Source: Plazaster borealis
Lineage: Eukaryota > Echinodermata > Asteroidea > Forcipulatida > Labidiasteridae
Length of the DNA stretch: 64,000 nt
Assembly (NCBI GenBank): GCA_021014325.1
Contig: JAJGQC010000420.1
Span: 1 to 64,000, forward strand
Direction of reading: 5' to 3'
The notes beneath the pieces are model-generated. The model worked only from the letters and a program-made list of their open reading frames with translations. It had not been told where the DNA came from and did no database searches. Made by a program: the position numbers and the translations under genes. Positions 23,330 through 34,640 of the stretch are shown in pieces. Numbering within the stretch: position 1 is the first letter of the stretch; each line of letters starts with the position of its first letter.

Positions 23330-24300
23330 ATTGATCCTTAAGACCAACTAAGAAGTTCAGATTCACCAACAAAATGTGACAAAGTTGACCAACTATTGGG
23401 GAAAGTTGAAAATGACCAATTATTGTGTAAATGGATTTGACCAACTAAGAAGTTCAGATTCACCAACAAAATGAGACAAAGTTGACCAACTATTGGGACA
23501 GTTGAAAATGACCAATTATTGTGCAAATGGATTTGACCAACTAAGAAGTTCAAATTAACCAAAAATGTGACAAAGTTGACCAACTATTGGGAAAGTTGAA
23601 AATGACCAATTATTGTGAAAATGGATTTGACCAACTAAGAAGTTCATATTAACCAACAAAATGTGACAAAGTTAACCAACTATTGGGAAAGTTGAAAATG
23701 ACCAATTATTGTGAAAATGGATTTGACCAACTAAGAAGTTCAAATTAACCAACAAATGTGACAAAGTTGACCAACTATTGGGAAAGTTGAAAATGACCAA
23801 TTATTGTGAAAATGGATTTGACCAACTAAGAAGTTCAGATTAACCAACAAAATGTGACAAAGTTAACCAACTATTGGGAAAGTTGAAAATGACCAGTTAT
23901 TGTGCAAATGGATTTGACCAATTAATGGGAAGTTCAGATTAACCAACAAATGTGACAATCTTATTTAACCAACTATTGGGAAAGTTGAAAATGACCAATT
24001 ATTGTGCAAATGAATTTTACCAATTAATGGGAAGTTCAGATTAACCAACAAATGTGACAATCTTATTTAACCAACTACTGGGAGTTATTATTTTAACCAA
24101 CATTTAGGTAAATGAGTATAACCAGTATATGGGTAAAAGCAAAAACCCAACTTATTAGCAAAGAACATTAACCAATTAATAGGGAAAGTAACTGCCCAAC
24201 ACCAGTTGGGCTATTCTTGACCAATTATGTTACCAGTTGATATGTAGACCAACATTGGTCAAAATAATGGTCAAAATTTGCCCATTTTTTTTTACAGTGT
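23330..24300. repeat. Tandem 96-bp units rich in TTGACCAA/ACCAACT
   Basis: About eight copies of a 96-bp unit with GACCAACTAAGAAGTTCA, TGTGACAAAGTTGACC, ACTATTGGGAAAGTTG and AATGACCAATTATTGTG. The units become more diverged toward the right, and the array ends TTTTTTTTTACAGTGT at 24,282-24,299. That end matches the inverse of the ACACTGTAAAA terminus seen at 47.2 and 53.7 kb. No left terminus was recognised. Confidence 0.85.
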
Positions 24301-25890
24301 AAACGGACGATGGTTTTCACTGACTGTCTTATCCCCGATATGGTATCCGTACACGTCATAATATTCGGAACTCGTACGATGTATTAATTATAGTCAAGTT
24401 AAAGTCAAGCCTAACTATAATGACATGTATTAAATAAATCACGCTACCACTACTTCCATATTATTAGTGCTTGTATGTCAATATATGAGATTGAGGTTAA
24501 TAAACCAAACCCATGATTTGATTGTCACACTAAAGTTTGTGTCCACCCTGAACTTGATAAATGTGTTGTCCCACTAACCTGAGTAATTCCCAATGCTAGT
24601 GGCAGAGTAGTGGGCAAGAACGCAACAATAGCTTCCCCCATCGACATGCCGTGCCGTGACCGCTAGAATGCATGGGTGAATTCCCCTTTAGCAACCCATT
24701 GCTATGACCCGAGTGTGTTCGCTCGTTAGGTACCGATGAACCCCTCAATACACCCATGAAAATGACCGGAGCATTACTGTCCACTGAATACCGAGCCCTA
24801 TAACAGGTGTAGGTCAAGGCCCTTCAGCGCCACAGAGCCGAAGTGTTGCTCACACAAATACTGTCCCTTTGATTTAGTATACACGAATACATATTCATCA
24901 GTTAGGAAATCCATCATTCCCATTGGTTGTTGACCAGGCCCAGAGGTTCAGGGTTTTGGACTGACACGCTATGAAGCTTCCCAGAGAAATGCCAGCCCCT
25001 AGCCAGGTTTACGACTGTGTGGGTCCACCATGCAGTACATAGTATGTCTGATAATAACCCCCCTGTTATGTTCATTATTATTTTTGTGTCAGAGCGGGGG
25101 TGAAAAAAAAACCACAATAATACTAATACATCGGCGCCTGTCCTTCTATGGCCCTTTGTAAATAAAATGAATGTAAAGAAACTCTATACTTTTATATTGC
25201 ATTTTAACCAAGCCGATCGTCTCCCCCTTATTTTGTCCACCCTGAGATCATCATGAGAAGGGGTGGTGACATTGTCTTCATCTTGGTGATCGATGCACGA
25301 TGTGGCCTATTAAACATTCCTACTTTTAAATACCTTTTGTAAAATCCTACCTGTTCATTGCTACAGACTGACCCCATAGATGAAAATTTAGGGAAATTCC
25401 ACGTTGAGAAGGGGTTTTAGCATGGTTTTACCAAGAAAGGTAAAGGCTGAGCCACTACACGCGGATCATATTGAAACCGTGACATCTGCAGTGAGGTCGA
25501 TATATTCAAATATTGAGCTTTACCGCACCGGGAAGTACCTTTAACAGGTTCATTTTTAACTACAATTTTTCAGTTTTCTTTTTTTGGGGGTAATATATAA
25601 CAACTTTTCTTGAAGTTGTTTTCAAAATGTTAAAATCATGCTGTTTGTCTTCATAAAGTATTGCCGGAGGAACAAAGTAAGAATCGGGTGCACTTTTAAC
25701 AATATTTTTAACAGTCTTTTGATTTATACCTTTTTGTTAGCAACAATAATTGCCACATGTTGTACTCCAAACTATTATTGCATCATAATATCAAAGATAA
25801 ATACGCACACCTTTTTATTTACAAAATATACTTCATTATTGAGAAAGCTGACAAAAAAGGAGTTTATTTGTGGTTCGAGTGGTAATAATT
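24301..25890. other. Intergenic, no supported gene
   Basis: Unique-looking non-coding DNA. A plus-strand open frame near 25,640-25,955 is hydrophobic and AT-driven and runs into the next minisatellite, so I do not accept it as a gene. A run of A residues lies at 25,103-25,111. Confidence 0.5.
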
Positions 25891-25899
25891 TAAGTAAGA

Positions 25900-26195
25900 G
25901 GATACATTTTTGTATACCTTGTTCCTCAAACCCAGCCGAAAAGAGGAGGCAATAGATTTTTGTATCCTTTGCTGCTCAAACCCAGCCGAAAAGAGTAGGG
26001 GATAGAATTTTCTATCCCTTGATAGAATTTTCTATCCCTTGTTGCTCAAACCCAGCCGAAAAGAGGAGGGGATAGAATTTTCTATCCCTTGTTCCTAAAA
26101 CTTATCCGAAAAGTGGAAGAGATAATTTTGTTTATTCTTTGCTGCTCAAAACAAGCGAAAAAGAGGAGGGGATAGATTTTTGTATTCCTTGAACA
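25900..26195. repeat. Minisatellite of about 60 bp
   Basis: Five degenerate copies of a unit containing CTCAAACCCAGCCGAAAAGA, GGAGGGGATAGAATTTT and CTATCCCTTG. One copy carries a local duplication of GATAGAATTTTCTATCCCTT. That block is itself an inverted repeat. Confidence 0.85.
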
Positions 26196-26763
26196 TCAAA
26201 AATGACAAAATGTGCGATATATTGCTAACAAATAACTGGAATTTATCAATTTTTTAATTGTTGGCCTAGAAAAAGTAGATTGATTTGTAAAATCTGGAGC
26301 ATGTGTTTAACAATTTTGAGGAAAAGATGGTAAAAGAAAAATTGTTGCTTCAAAATCCTGTTTCGATAGCAATTTTTGGACTATAATGACAATTGTAAGC
26401 TGTAAATTCGAAAAATACCCAAAAATGAAAAAATGCAGTTAAAAATGAACCTGTTCTTTCCTTCACAAGTTTCAACTCCGTTTAGCCTGAAACAGTGTCC
26501 ATGGTTTTTAAGATACGCTGTGATGTGTGCCGATTGCACATTTTACACACAGGCTAGTATTGCAAGCAGAGAGAAGTTCCGTAGTTTGACATCGCTCTTA
26601 GTCACAGGTTATACCACTGACTACAGATCCACTCGCACAAGTTCCATTCTACAGTATGTTTAATGTACCGAATGTTCTCTTCTTGCTCCATTTACACCAC
26701 ATTACTTTCACTGTGTAGCGAATACCCGTAATACAGCACGTGTTTTCATGCGAACCATTGTCA

Positions 26764-27877
26764 TGGCGGCATCTTTACCAGCTTTGGGGATACTTTCCTC
26801 TGATTTTTCATCTACGACGGGACTTGAGTTATCAAGCAGCGGTAAAACCAGGATCCTAAGTGAAAACACGAAGCACCCTCCCACGGAGTCACCAATACTC
26901 TGGACGTGGATCACAGCACATCCCATGATGGCTGGTGCGGGTTTGGTCGGTGCAGTACTAATCAGTGGTCCATACGTCTCTCTTCACGGCGGCTATCATC
27001 CTAGCCTTTGTTGTTGCAATGCACCTACTTAACGCGTACCGAATCAAATCATCCCGGCAGGCTCAACCAGGCGTCATCAAGCTCACCGCTAAGGATCTGT
27101 TCGGTCTTACTTACGGCATGATACAGCAATCGTCCTGTACAAGCTCCCCGGCTGATGACACGATGTGGTCCGTACATGTCCACTTGCTATAAAAGACCGT
27201 CGATATTGGGTCTGTCACCCACAAAGCTGATGCTCATTTTCGACAACGCCCAGTTTGAAGATTTTCAAGAAATAAAGAATCACGATATTGCGTCTGGGAG
27301 TATGGTATTTGGATTGAAGTGCAGGGCTGGCCAAACAATGGGGATTTTTGAACTGGATCCTTCGTCGTTGGCGCCAGAGTTTGACTATGACTTTGCAGAT
27401 AGAGCGGATGATGGCAAGACGTACCGTCAAGGGGATTTCACCTACACTCGCCCGTATGGATGGAAGAGGTACGCCCTGAAAGTACTTGGTGAGTACGCTG
27501 ACGGTGACGCATGGCTTGGTACCAACGAAACGCGTTTGGAATTTACCCCTGAAGAATGGCCGGTGTCTTACCATGGGACAGGGAAGTGTAATGTCCGAGG
27601 AAATGCTGAGGATGGGTACAAGATAGGGGAGATGGGGCGCTTTGGCACAGGGATATATACCAGCCCAGCCTTGAAGAAAGTTGACAAGTACGAATACGCC
27701 ACGACGTTCATACACAAAGGCAATCAGTACAGGCTCGTCCTGCAGAATCGCGTCAACCCCGGCCCCTATCATCTAAAGATCGTTGAGCAAGATGATTTAT
27801 GGGTGTCCCCAAGACATAATCCCAAGAAGGAGGTCTGTGACGTTCGTCCTTACGGGATCCTTGTGCGAGAAGTGTAA
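26764..27877 (+). CDS. PARP/ART-fold-like protein, N-terminal part frame-broken
   Basis: The clear part is the frame 27,155-27,877 (240 residues). It has RPYGWKRYALKVLG, then a block with the pattern SYHGTG, an EDGY segment, GRFGTGIYTSP and YATTF, and ends DVRPYGILVREV. The HGT and GIY boxes match the first two positions of the H-Y-E layout of PARP-type ADP-ribosyltransferases. The third catalytic residue is not obvious, so activity is uncertain. The RPYGWKR style is known from uncharacterised proteins of marine invertebrates and some fungi. Upstream, a likely start ATGGCGGC at 26,764 leads to two hydrophobic, membrane-helix-like stretches in two other frames (26,764-27,032 and 26,965-27,192). 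These would need two frameshifts to join, so this is a pseudogene, an error-containing assembly, or an intron case I cannot resolve. Confidence 0.55.
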
Positions 27878-29803
27878 GTTCAACATTGGTTGGGGAAGTT
27901 TGGGGTTATGTCATTATGGGTCAAGTTTATCGACCCCGAAAAGAAGAAAAAATAATCCCCCAAAATACACAAAAAGCCATGAATGAATGAATGAATGAAT
28001 TCAACACATTTCAGAAGTCATGACAGTTTGTATTGATGGATATTACATAAATACAGTGACTGGACTGTTCCATTTCTCGAGGGGGAGCCAAGCGAATCGA
28101 CACAGGAATATTATATTCATCCCATTATTTTGTTAAACTAAGACACTCAAAATTGTGTATCACTTGTGTCGGGTGCCTGGCAGAAGGTCGTAAGTGAGTG
28201 TGCCCGGCAGAAGGTTCTTAGCAAATAAACACGCAGAATTGTGTTCCAAACAAATCGAGTTTGAAGGGTTTGATCCCTTCTCAAACGTTTATTGGTCAAA
28301 GTACGGACTTTAAATTCAGCATAAGAATTAATAAGCATATAATTATTATTTTTTGGGTTTTTACCCACACACTGATGACGGAATTGAAAGGTTGATCAGC
28401 CTCTCGCGTTAGGCTTTTGCGAAATCGAATGATCTTTTCGACCTAATGAATTTGATCGCTTGTATTCGACCAGTAAATGCTAAATCGTTGAAATTGAATT
28501 ACTCAGTTTGATTGTTGAATGTTAATATCGGGGCATTCATTTTAAAACTGAATTGGAGCGAATGCATTTTCTTTTAAACTAGCAGTGAACAACTCTACCT
28601 TTGTAATATAGCGACCAATAAACAAAATTTGTATTGACACCAAAGATGCATGTGATGACGCAAAATCCTGAAAATGCATATAGCACCTTGGTCTGCATTA
28701 AAGAAGCCATTATTAATTCAAACAAAGGTTTTACAAATAAAACCAAGGGATACTCAACAGTGGCTAGAACTTCGATACCGTAGGGCTGAAGATATTGATG
28801 AAAAAAGTGCTAGTTAAAAATGTGGGAGGAAAACAACAAATAGGAAAAAATTACAATAATTTCAAAAATTATCTGTTATTTCAGTTGTACTTCTTTTATC
28901 TTGCAAGTATACGTGATAAGGGTTGCTATGTCGATTTCTTAATACAGGCTGTAAGCCAGTTGACAGCAAGATCCTCAGCCCGATGAAGAACTGCGATGCC
29001 AGCATTGAAGCAAAAGTGTGGCCAGGCATGTGGCGAAAGTGTGGCGAAAGTATGTATAGGCTATCTTATCGTGCATCGTCTGCAGTTCAGCAGAGTCACA
29101 AAGCCACAAAGCGGAAATTCAGAGTAGCCTTCAGAATCTGTAAAGGCTGCTGTGGCAAGGCCCGGCATCCGGGCGGAACCGGTTCAAAAGGCACAATTGA
29201 CCACAGGAAAGGTCCATTCCCGGAAGCTGGATGGTCGGATCAGTTACCAGGAACTTGTGCGGAACGTTAGTGTGATCTCGGCACTGCGTGCACCCTTGGT
29301 CTTCTGCTGTCGCTGTGCTGTCCAGACTATTTGACCAGATGGGTGCCTAGAATTGAGTCTGGGCCTTTGTGGAAGTAAATGACACAGTGGTTAGGTAGCC
29401 GCAGGTTCCACTGACCTTTTCATCAGTGAAATCTCCTCGAAAGAATTGTTTGACGGCAGGATGAATTGAATCAACAGTAAATCATCGCACTGAACATACT
29501 GTTACATGTACTTAGCGACCTTAATGAAAATTCTGATAATACCATGACATGTACATGTACAGTACACGTACATAGACCTTACACTAGATGCATTGGCTTT
29601 TTACGCCATGCATTGGTCTTTTTAGCCACTCTTTAACAGGGAAACCCATCCACCCGAATGACGAAGCGTTGGCAACACTTGGTTCAAATTAAAACTTGAA
29701 GGTAGAATACCACGTTAACAACCAGGAGCATAAACTGAGTCAACCCCACACCATTGGACCAGTGCCATCTGTAGATATGTACATTACGAATTGTCCACAT
29801 CAT
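27878..29803. other. Intergenic, no supported gene
   Basis: Contains a TGAA tetranucleotide run near 27,980-28,000 and a GTACATGTACAGTACACGTACAT inverted stretch near 29,545-29,570. A possible acceptor (TTAATACAG, 28,949) precedes an open stretch to 29,270 with many cysteines and lysines, but there is no family match and no paired donor, so I leave it unannotated. Confidence 0.45.
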
Positions 29804-30890
29804 ACGGAGCCCCTAAAGGGACAGGTAAAATAAAATTTGAAAAGGTAAAAAAAATGTTGAAATTATTTCGTTCCCTCCAAATATTATTTCATTCCCTCGA
29901 AATATTATTTCGTTATCTCGAAATATTATTTCGTTATCTCGAAATATCATTTCGTTCCCACGAAATGATTTCGTTCCCTCGAAATAGCATTTCGAGGGAA
30001 CGAAATCATTTCATTCCCCCGAAATATTATTTCATTCCCTCGAAATACTATTTCGTCCCCTCGAAATAATATTTCGTTCCCACGTAATAACTTATTTCAT
30101 TCCCTCGAAATGTTATTTCGTTCCCTCGAAATAACATTTCGAGGTAACGAATTGATATATTATTTCGTGGGAACGAAATATTATTACGTTCCCTCGAAAT
30201 AATTGAGCGGCTACGGAGGCTTTGATATGCCATTTAATTTCCAAGTAGCATTACGAGATTGCCGTAAAAATAACAACCTGTTAATGTGTTTCTTTGGGTT
30301 TTTTGTGTGTTTTTTTTGTTGTTGCTGATGTTGTTTGTTTTGGTTTTTTCCCCCGGGGGATTCAGGTCGTTTTCTTAATAATTAAATTGAGGTTGCATTA
30401 TAGTTTCAAGTAGAGATGGGTAGAGAAAGGTTGATGATAGAATTCTGTATAAGTCTTAAGTTTTAGACGTACAAAGAAAACATTTATAACAAATTACAAG
30501 GGATAAAGATAAGATGCATTCTTGGCAACAAGAGGGCTGTCAATCAGTCTACTTGGCGTTCTATTATTTACTTCGCTAAATTAGGAAAGTCAGTGAAGGA
30601 CAACACGATGTAGTTAATAAAATACGGAAAAGATACACTGAAATAATGATTTTAATATCCCAGAAATTCTCTTGGCATATCAAAGACTCCGTGCCAGCTA
30701 AATTATTTCGTCCCCTCGAAATATTATTTCATTTGAACGAAATAATTATATTTCGTTCCCTCAAAATAATATTTCGAGGGAATGAAATAATATTTCGAGG
30801 GGACGAAATAATATTTCGAGGAACGAAATAATGTCAACATTTTTTTTACCTTTTCAAATTTTATTTTACCTGTCCCTTTAGGGGCTCCGT
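29804..30890. mobile_element. Fold-back TIR element with TTCGAGGGAACGAAAT repeats
   Basis: The ends are inverted for about 60 bp (ACGGAGCCCCTAAAGGGACA inward to a GAAAAGGTAAAAAAAATGTT block). Flanks are CACATCAT and AACATCAT, an 8-bp duplication with one change, consistent with an hAT-like mechanism. Inside both ends, units such as CGTTCCCTCGAAATA recur in both orientations (29,865-30,205 and 30,700-30,830). A non-repetitive core of about 490 bp lies between. There is no transposase, so it is non-autonomous. Confidence 0.85.
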
Positions 30891-31095
30891 AACATCATAC
30901 ATAGGAACAGCAAACAGTGCAAAGTGCGCACGCGCGAAGTTGATTCCTGTAGAAAACACGCTCATGTATGCTAAGTGACCTCATCTGTCCTGGGAAAAAA
31001 ATACGCTGGCGGTCCCTTCACAGCCCGAATCTCCAAAAGGTCATGTGTCAAAAGCTGATGCTTCATTTCAATAATCACTTTAACTTAGCTTTTTA

Positions 31096-32055
31096 TTAAT
31101 AAATTGTATTCATAAAGTTATAATGCAACATCAATGGGTACAACCGATCTGTTGCAACATGGAAATCTCTCTGAGAGGATTTTCTTAGCTGTTTGACAAA
31201 TGCCTTATTGAAGAGACAGTAGATGATAATATTGAACATACTGTTGCTAACTAGAAGCCAGTGCGTAAGAAATTGAAGCCAATCTGGAAAAGACACTCCT
31301 GATAAAGATGTTACCGTTTCCAGGGTTAAAGCTGGTGTGTAACATCCAGCAAATGTCAAAGTAACAACGAGGAATGTTTTGAGAGCTTTGTTTTCATAAT
31401 TTTTGTTTGCCTCATTGTTGCCGTTTTGATCCTGTCGCTGTTCATGTTGACGACTGATTTTAATCAAACGATAGTAAATATATGACATCAATAATGTTGG
31501 AAATATATCTAAAAGAAAAAAGACCCAAAGATGAAGAAAGAATGAGGCATTTACATATTGGCATACTTGCTTGATATTATCAAATTGTGTAGGCATCTGG
31601 GAGCCCAATTTGCTTAATAAAGTAAGACATAAACTGAGTATTGCCAGGAAAATCACAACCATTTTAACACGATATGTGGTACACCACACAGGAAACTTGT
31701 AGGGTCGGGTTACAGCTAGGAACCGTTCAATGTTAAGACAAATAATCAAAAATACTGACATTGGAAAACACATTTTGAAAAAACTGCTGACCAATTCGCA
31801 GCCCACATCACCAAAAGGCCACTTGTCTAGAGCAGATGCTACAACACTGAGTAATGCATACAATCCAACAAGGAGGTCAGACACAGCAAGCGATGTCATC
31901 AGAATCTTGGTGCTGTCAGCTAAGTTAGTTACACGGCGTGTCACGGCAATTGAAAGAATATTCCCAGATATAATCAGCAGTGCAATGATGGTCATGAAAC
32001 AAGTACGGAGGGTAATGAGGACTGGGGACAGACCCGACGCTACTGTAGAGTTCAT
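31096..32055 (-). CDS. Intronless class A GPCR, paralog 1
   Basis: The 319-residue frame has seven hydrophobic segments. Features in order: an N-glycosylation site right after the start (MNST); TM1 with SGN; TM2 with LAVSD; a TM3 cysteine (VGCE) followed by NIERFLAV in place of DRY; an ECL2 cysteine (VCQY); TM5 with SYIYYRL; TM6 with FAGCYTP in place of FxxCWxP; TM7 with NIIIY in place of NPxxY. I chose the ATG at 32,055 over the in-frame one at 32,139 because it matches the start of the paralog at 41,823. The ligand is unknown. It resembles the large lineage-specific, mostly intronless rhodopsin-type expansions of echinoderms, often proposed as chemoreceptors. It sits at the plasma membrane by inference. 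Confidence 0.9.
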   Translation of the reverse strand: MNSTVASGLSPVLITLRTCFMTIIALLIISGNILSIAVTRRVTNLADSTKILMTSLAVSDLLVGLYALLSVVASALDKWPFGDVGCELVSSFFKMCFPMSVFLIICLNIERFLAVTRPYKFPVWCTTYRVKMVVIFLAILSLCLTLLSKLGSQMPTQFDNIKQVCQYVNASFFLHLWVFFLLDIFPTLLMSYIYYRLIKISRQHEQRQDQNGNNEANKNYENKALKTFLVVTLTFAGCYTPALTLETVTSLSGVSFPDWLQFLTHWLLVSNSMFNIIIYCLFNKAFVKQLRKSSQRDFHVATDRLYPLMLHYNFMNTIY

Positions 32056-32139
32056 ATTCACAATATTAATTTGTCGTTTTTGTTCATCAAACCAATTCCA
32101 ACAAAATAAATTATAGAGCCTCTCCAACGGTATCACCAA

Positions 32140-32364
32140 GTAATAATTATTGTTTCTCAGTCATGCATCTCTCTTTGTGAAATATTCACAAGTAAACTCC
32201 AAAGCTGCCAACGCATGATGTTATTGTATAGTGTCGACAAACATGGTTATGTGCATCAATAACAACTTCTTGCTGTCGACATGGTAGGGCAGACTCTGTC
32301 GCTTGTGTTCCTGTCAAGCCTAATGAAGACACAGTTTGATGAATGTAGATTGTCAACTGTAGAC
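32140..32364 (-). other. Duplicated 5' flank of GPCR paralog 1
   Basis: Blocks such as GATGTTATTGTA, GTCGACAA, GTGCATCAATAAC and AAGACACA(A/G)(C/T)TTGATGAA recur in the same order upstream of the GPCR remnant (32,560-32,700) and of paralog 2 (41,950-42,085). The gene copies were therefore duplicated with their upstream region. No promoter element is singled out. Confidence 0.6.
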
Positions 32365-32740
32365 ATTTAGTACAGAGGGCAATGAGAACTGGGGACATAC
32401 CCGACGGTGCTGTGGATGTAGAGAATGTTCACAATAGACGTTGTCAATGTTGTTCACCAGATCCAATCTTCAACAATAGCACCGATTGTAGAATCTTTCT
32501 GGCAGTATCATCGAGTTTAAAGTAATACCCTATTAATCATCCCAGGGCCTCCAACTCGTGCTGTTATTGTAGAGTATGTGTCGACAACGTTTGTCATAGG
32601 CCTATGCATCAATAACCACTTGTCACAGTTAAACAGAGAGGGTCAGACTATATTGCTAGTGTTCCCCTAAAGCCTTAAGAAGACACAACTTGATGAGCTA
32701 GATTGTCTTCAACATAATGTGAGCATCAGTGTGATAGGTA
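32365..32740 (-). pseudogene. 5' remnant of a third GPCR copy
   Basis: The left part matches the first codons and 5' leader of the two GPCR genes (MSPVLIAL-like, then the leader with ACGTTGTCAATGTTGTTCACC and CCAATCTTCA). The right part matches their upstream DNA. Coding homology ends at about 32,365, after fewer than 15 codons, and there is no receptor body. It lies directly upstream of paralog 1, as expected for a deleted member of a tandem family. Confidence 0.75.
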
Positions 32741-34109
32741 AAAAGTAATACACGTCGCAAGCTCTGTTTAGAACACCCGGCCGAACACAACTATTCAAGC
32801 ATCATGCAAACTGATAAATGGTATAAATGACCAGAGTGTACAGATTAATTAGGCCTTTAAAGTTTGTACGGGCACTGTTAGAAGGAATAATTAGTTAGTG
32901 GATTAATCATCTTCTCATAAGGCCGGTATCTATAGCAGTTCTTTATGAAAACCGTTTTTGTTGACCTTACGTATCAATAAGTGGTTTATATTATTATACT
33001 TGGTAACACAGATTGACAGCGTGTGTTATTGAGAATAACCGAGCCTACGTTAGCAATTGCTCTCTCTCTCTCTGTGTACTTCGTGAATGCAACTATCCTA
33101 GGAGCATCAAACAAACAAGTGCCTTATTGGTAATACAACAACAGACTGATGACTGGCATCAACTAATAGCCACGAAATTAAAAATTAAATTATAGAGATT
33201 TCGTATAATCTTTACGGATGTTTTTACAGGCACTATCACTTAGATGGATAAAGTTGATGGGTTGTTCATCTTTCCAACAGTAAGGTTGGTGATTATTTAT
33301 GAGAGTTAAATTACTATTGCCATTAGCAGAGACCCTCAATGCTGCCTCTTAGTCAGTGCCAGTTTCTTTTTAATATTGTGCATCGGGCTGACATTGCTTA
33401 CCGGTTTAAAATCGTGTGAGCAGAAATTCTTACCACGTTTATATAAAACCATCCTGGGCAAAAGTTCGTAGAACCACACAGTGTCAGTAGCGTGGGTGTT
33501 GCAGCAAACTTACTGTAATTTGTTGCATATAGAATGACTACAACAATTACAGGGTTGGCTCTATGATGTGTTTGTTGCACTATTTACAAGTATGTAGGTA
33601 TAGCCGAGTTGTCCTCTCGAAACAATTTCGTTCCCTAAGATAGTCCAGTATCGGTGTTCTTAATTGCAACACAACTTGTTGTCATGGAAATATTAACAGC
33701 TACTCGTACTTTCATATATATATATTTTTTCAAGAACTAATAAAAATAGACTGATCTTCTTTTGGTGAAGCATTGATTTGTTGGTTAATGACCATATTAT
33801 TACCCCACAGGCTGCGCTACACACTCTAACCACAGTAAGTGGTGTTAATCATGCTTTTATAGTATGGACAAATGTCATAATCATGTATTTAAACAAAACT
33901 GCACACTAAATGTTTCCATCCAGAAGCAAGTTTATCATGTTTAACAATCAATGTCGCTTCATTAAGTTGTCATAAAATAACGCTTCCTTTAGCTTATTTA
34001 TTTATATAATCATTTATTTATCTCATTTCCTTACCAATGCCTTAATTAGTAAAACAGTTTCCAATGCAGCACTGAGTAAACGACCACAGTAACATTATTA
34101 ATTGCATGT
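32741..34109. other. Intergenic, partly duplicated GPCR upstream DNA
   Basis: The segment with GATTGACAGCGTGTGTTATTGAGAATAACC at 33,011 recurs at 42,446. Blocks of the type ACAGGCACT..CACTTAGA..GGA recur at 33,227, 40,268, 40,590 and 42,259. These show that the segmental duplication extends about 1 kb upstream of the receptors. No gene is supported. Confidence 0.55.
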
Positions 34110-34640
34110 TTTTTTACAGCCTACGTTGTTGACCTTTGACCTATTCAATCCCTAAACAATCAAAATTATTCTTTGCCCAACCACAATCCCAGCCAGGGAC
34201 AGAAGTATTGTCACTTCTAACTGGAGTTACTGTCCTTAAACCATTATGCTTTAATGCTCACTATTGTGACCTTGACCTTTGACTTCCCGACAAAATCCCA
34301 ACGTTCCTTTCCCAAGGGCAATTATCCCCCCTCCACCCAAGTTAAAAATCCAAATGTCACTTATAACTGGGTTTATTGTGTGGAAACCATTTTGCTATAC
34401 TTTACCACCATGACCTTAACCTTTGAACTTTTCTCTTCAAAACAATCCCAACTTTTCTTTTCCTCAGGTCACCCCAACCCTAGTTGCAAGTCCACATGTC
34501 ATTTCTAACTGGAGTTACAGTGCGGAAACCATATAGCTATAACTCACATCATGACCTTGACCATTAACCATTTCACCTAAAAACGATCCGAACTTTCGTT
34601 TCCCCAAGGGCAACCCCCACATATAAGTTACAAGTGGGTA
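34110..34640. repeat. Repeat of about 150 bp with TGACCTTGACCTTTGA motifs
   Basis: Three to four degenerate copies with ATGACCTTGACCTTTGAC, AAAACAATCCCAAC, TTTCCC(A/C)AAGGGCAA, and TGTCACTTCTAACTGGAGTTAC followed by GAAACCAT. Related single copies occur near 35,370-35,440 and 37,738-37,860. It is non-coding. Confidence 0.75.

Noticed and set aside
23330..24110. Evenly repeated array that could recall a CRISPR
   Set aside because: Units are about 96 bp of continuous, diverging repeat without unique spacers, in a eukaryotic context and with a transposon-like end.
25638..25955. Hydrophobic open frame of 105 codons
   Set aside because: Biased by AT content, no motif or splice context, and it ends inside a minisatellite.
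28923..29270. Cysteine- and lysine-containing frame of 115 codons
   Set aside because: No family resemblance; one possible acceptor but no donor or partner exon.
31730..32116. Plus-strand frame opposite GPCR paralog 1 (similar at 41,486-41,965)
   Set aside because: Antisense shadow of a clear seven-helix receptor; it recurs only because the receptors are paralogs.
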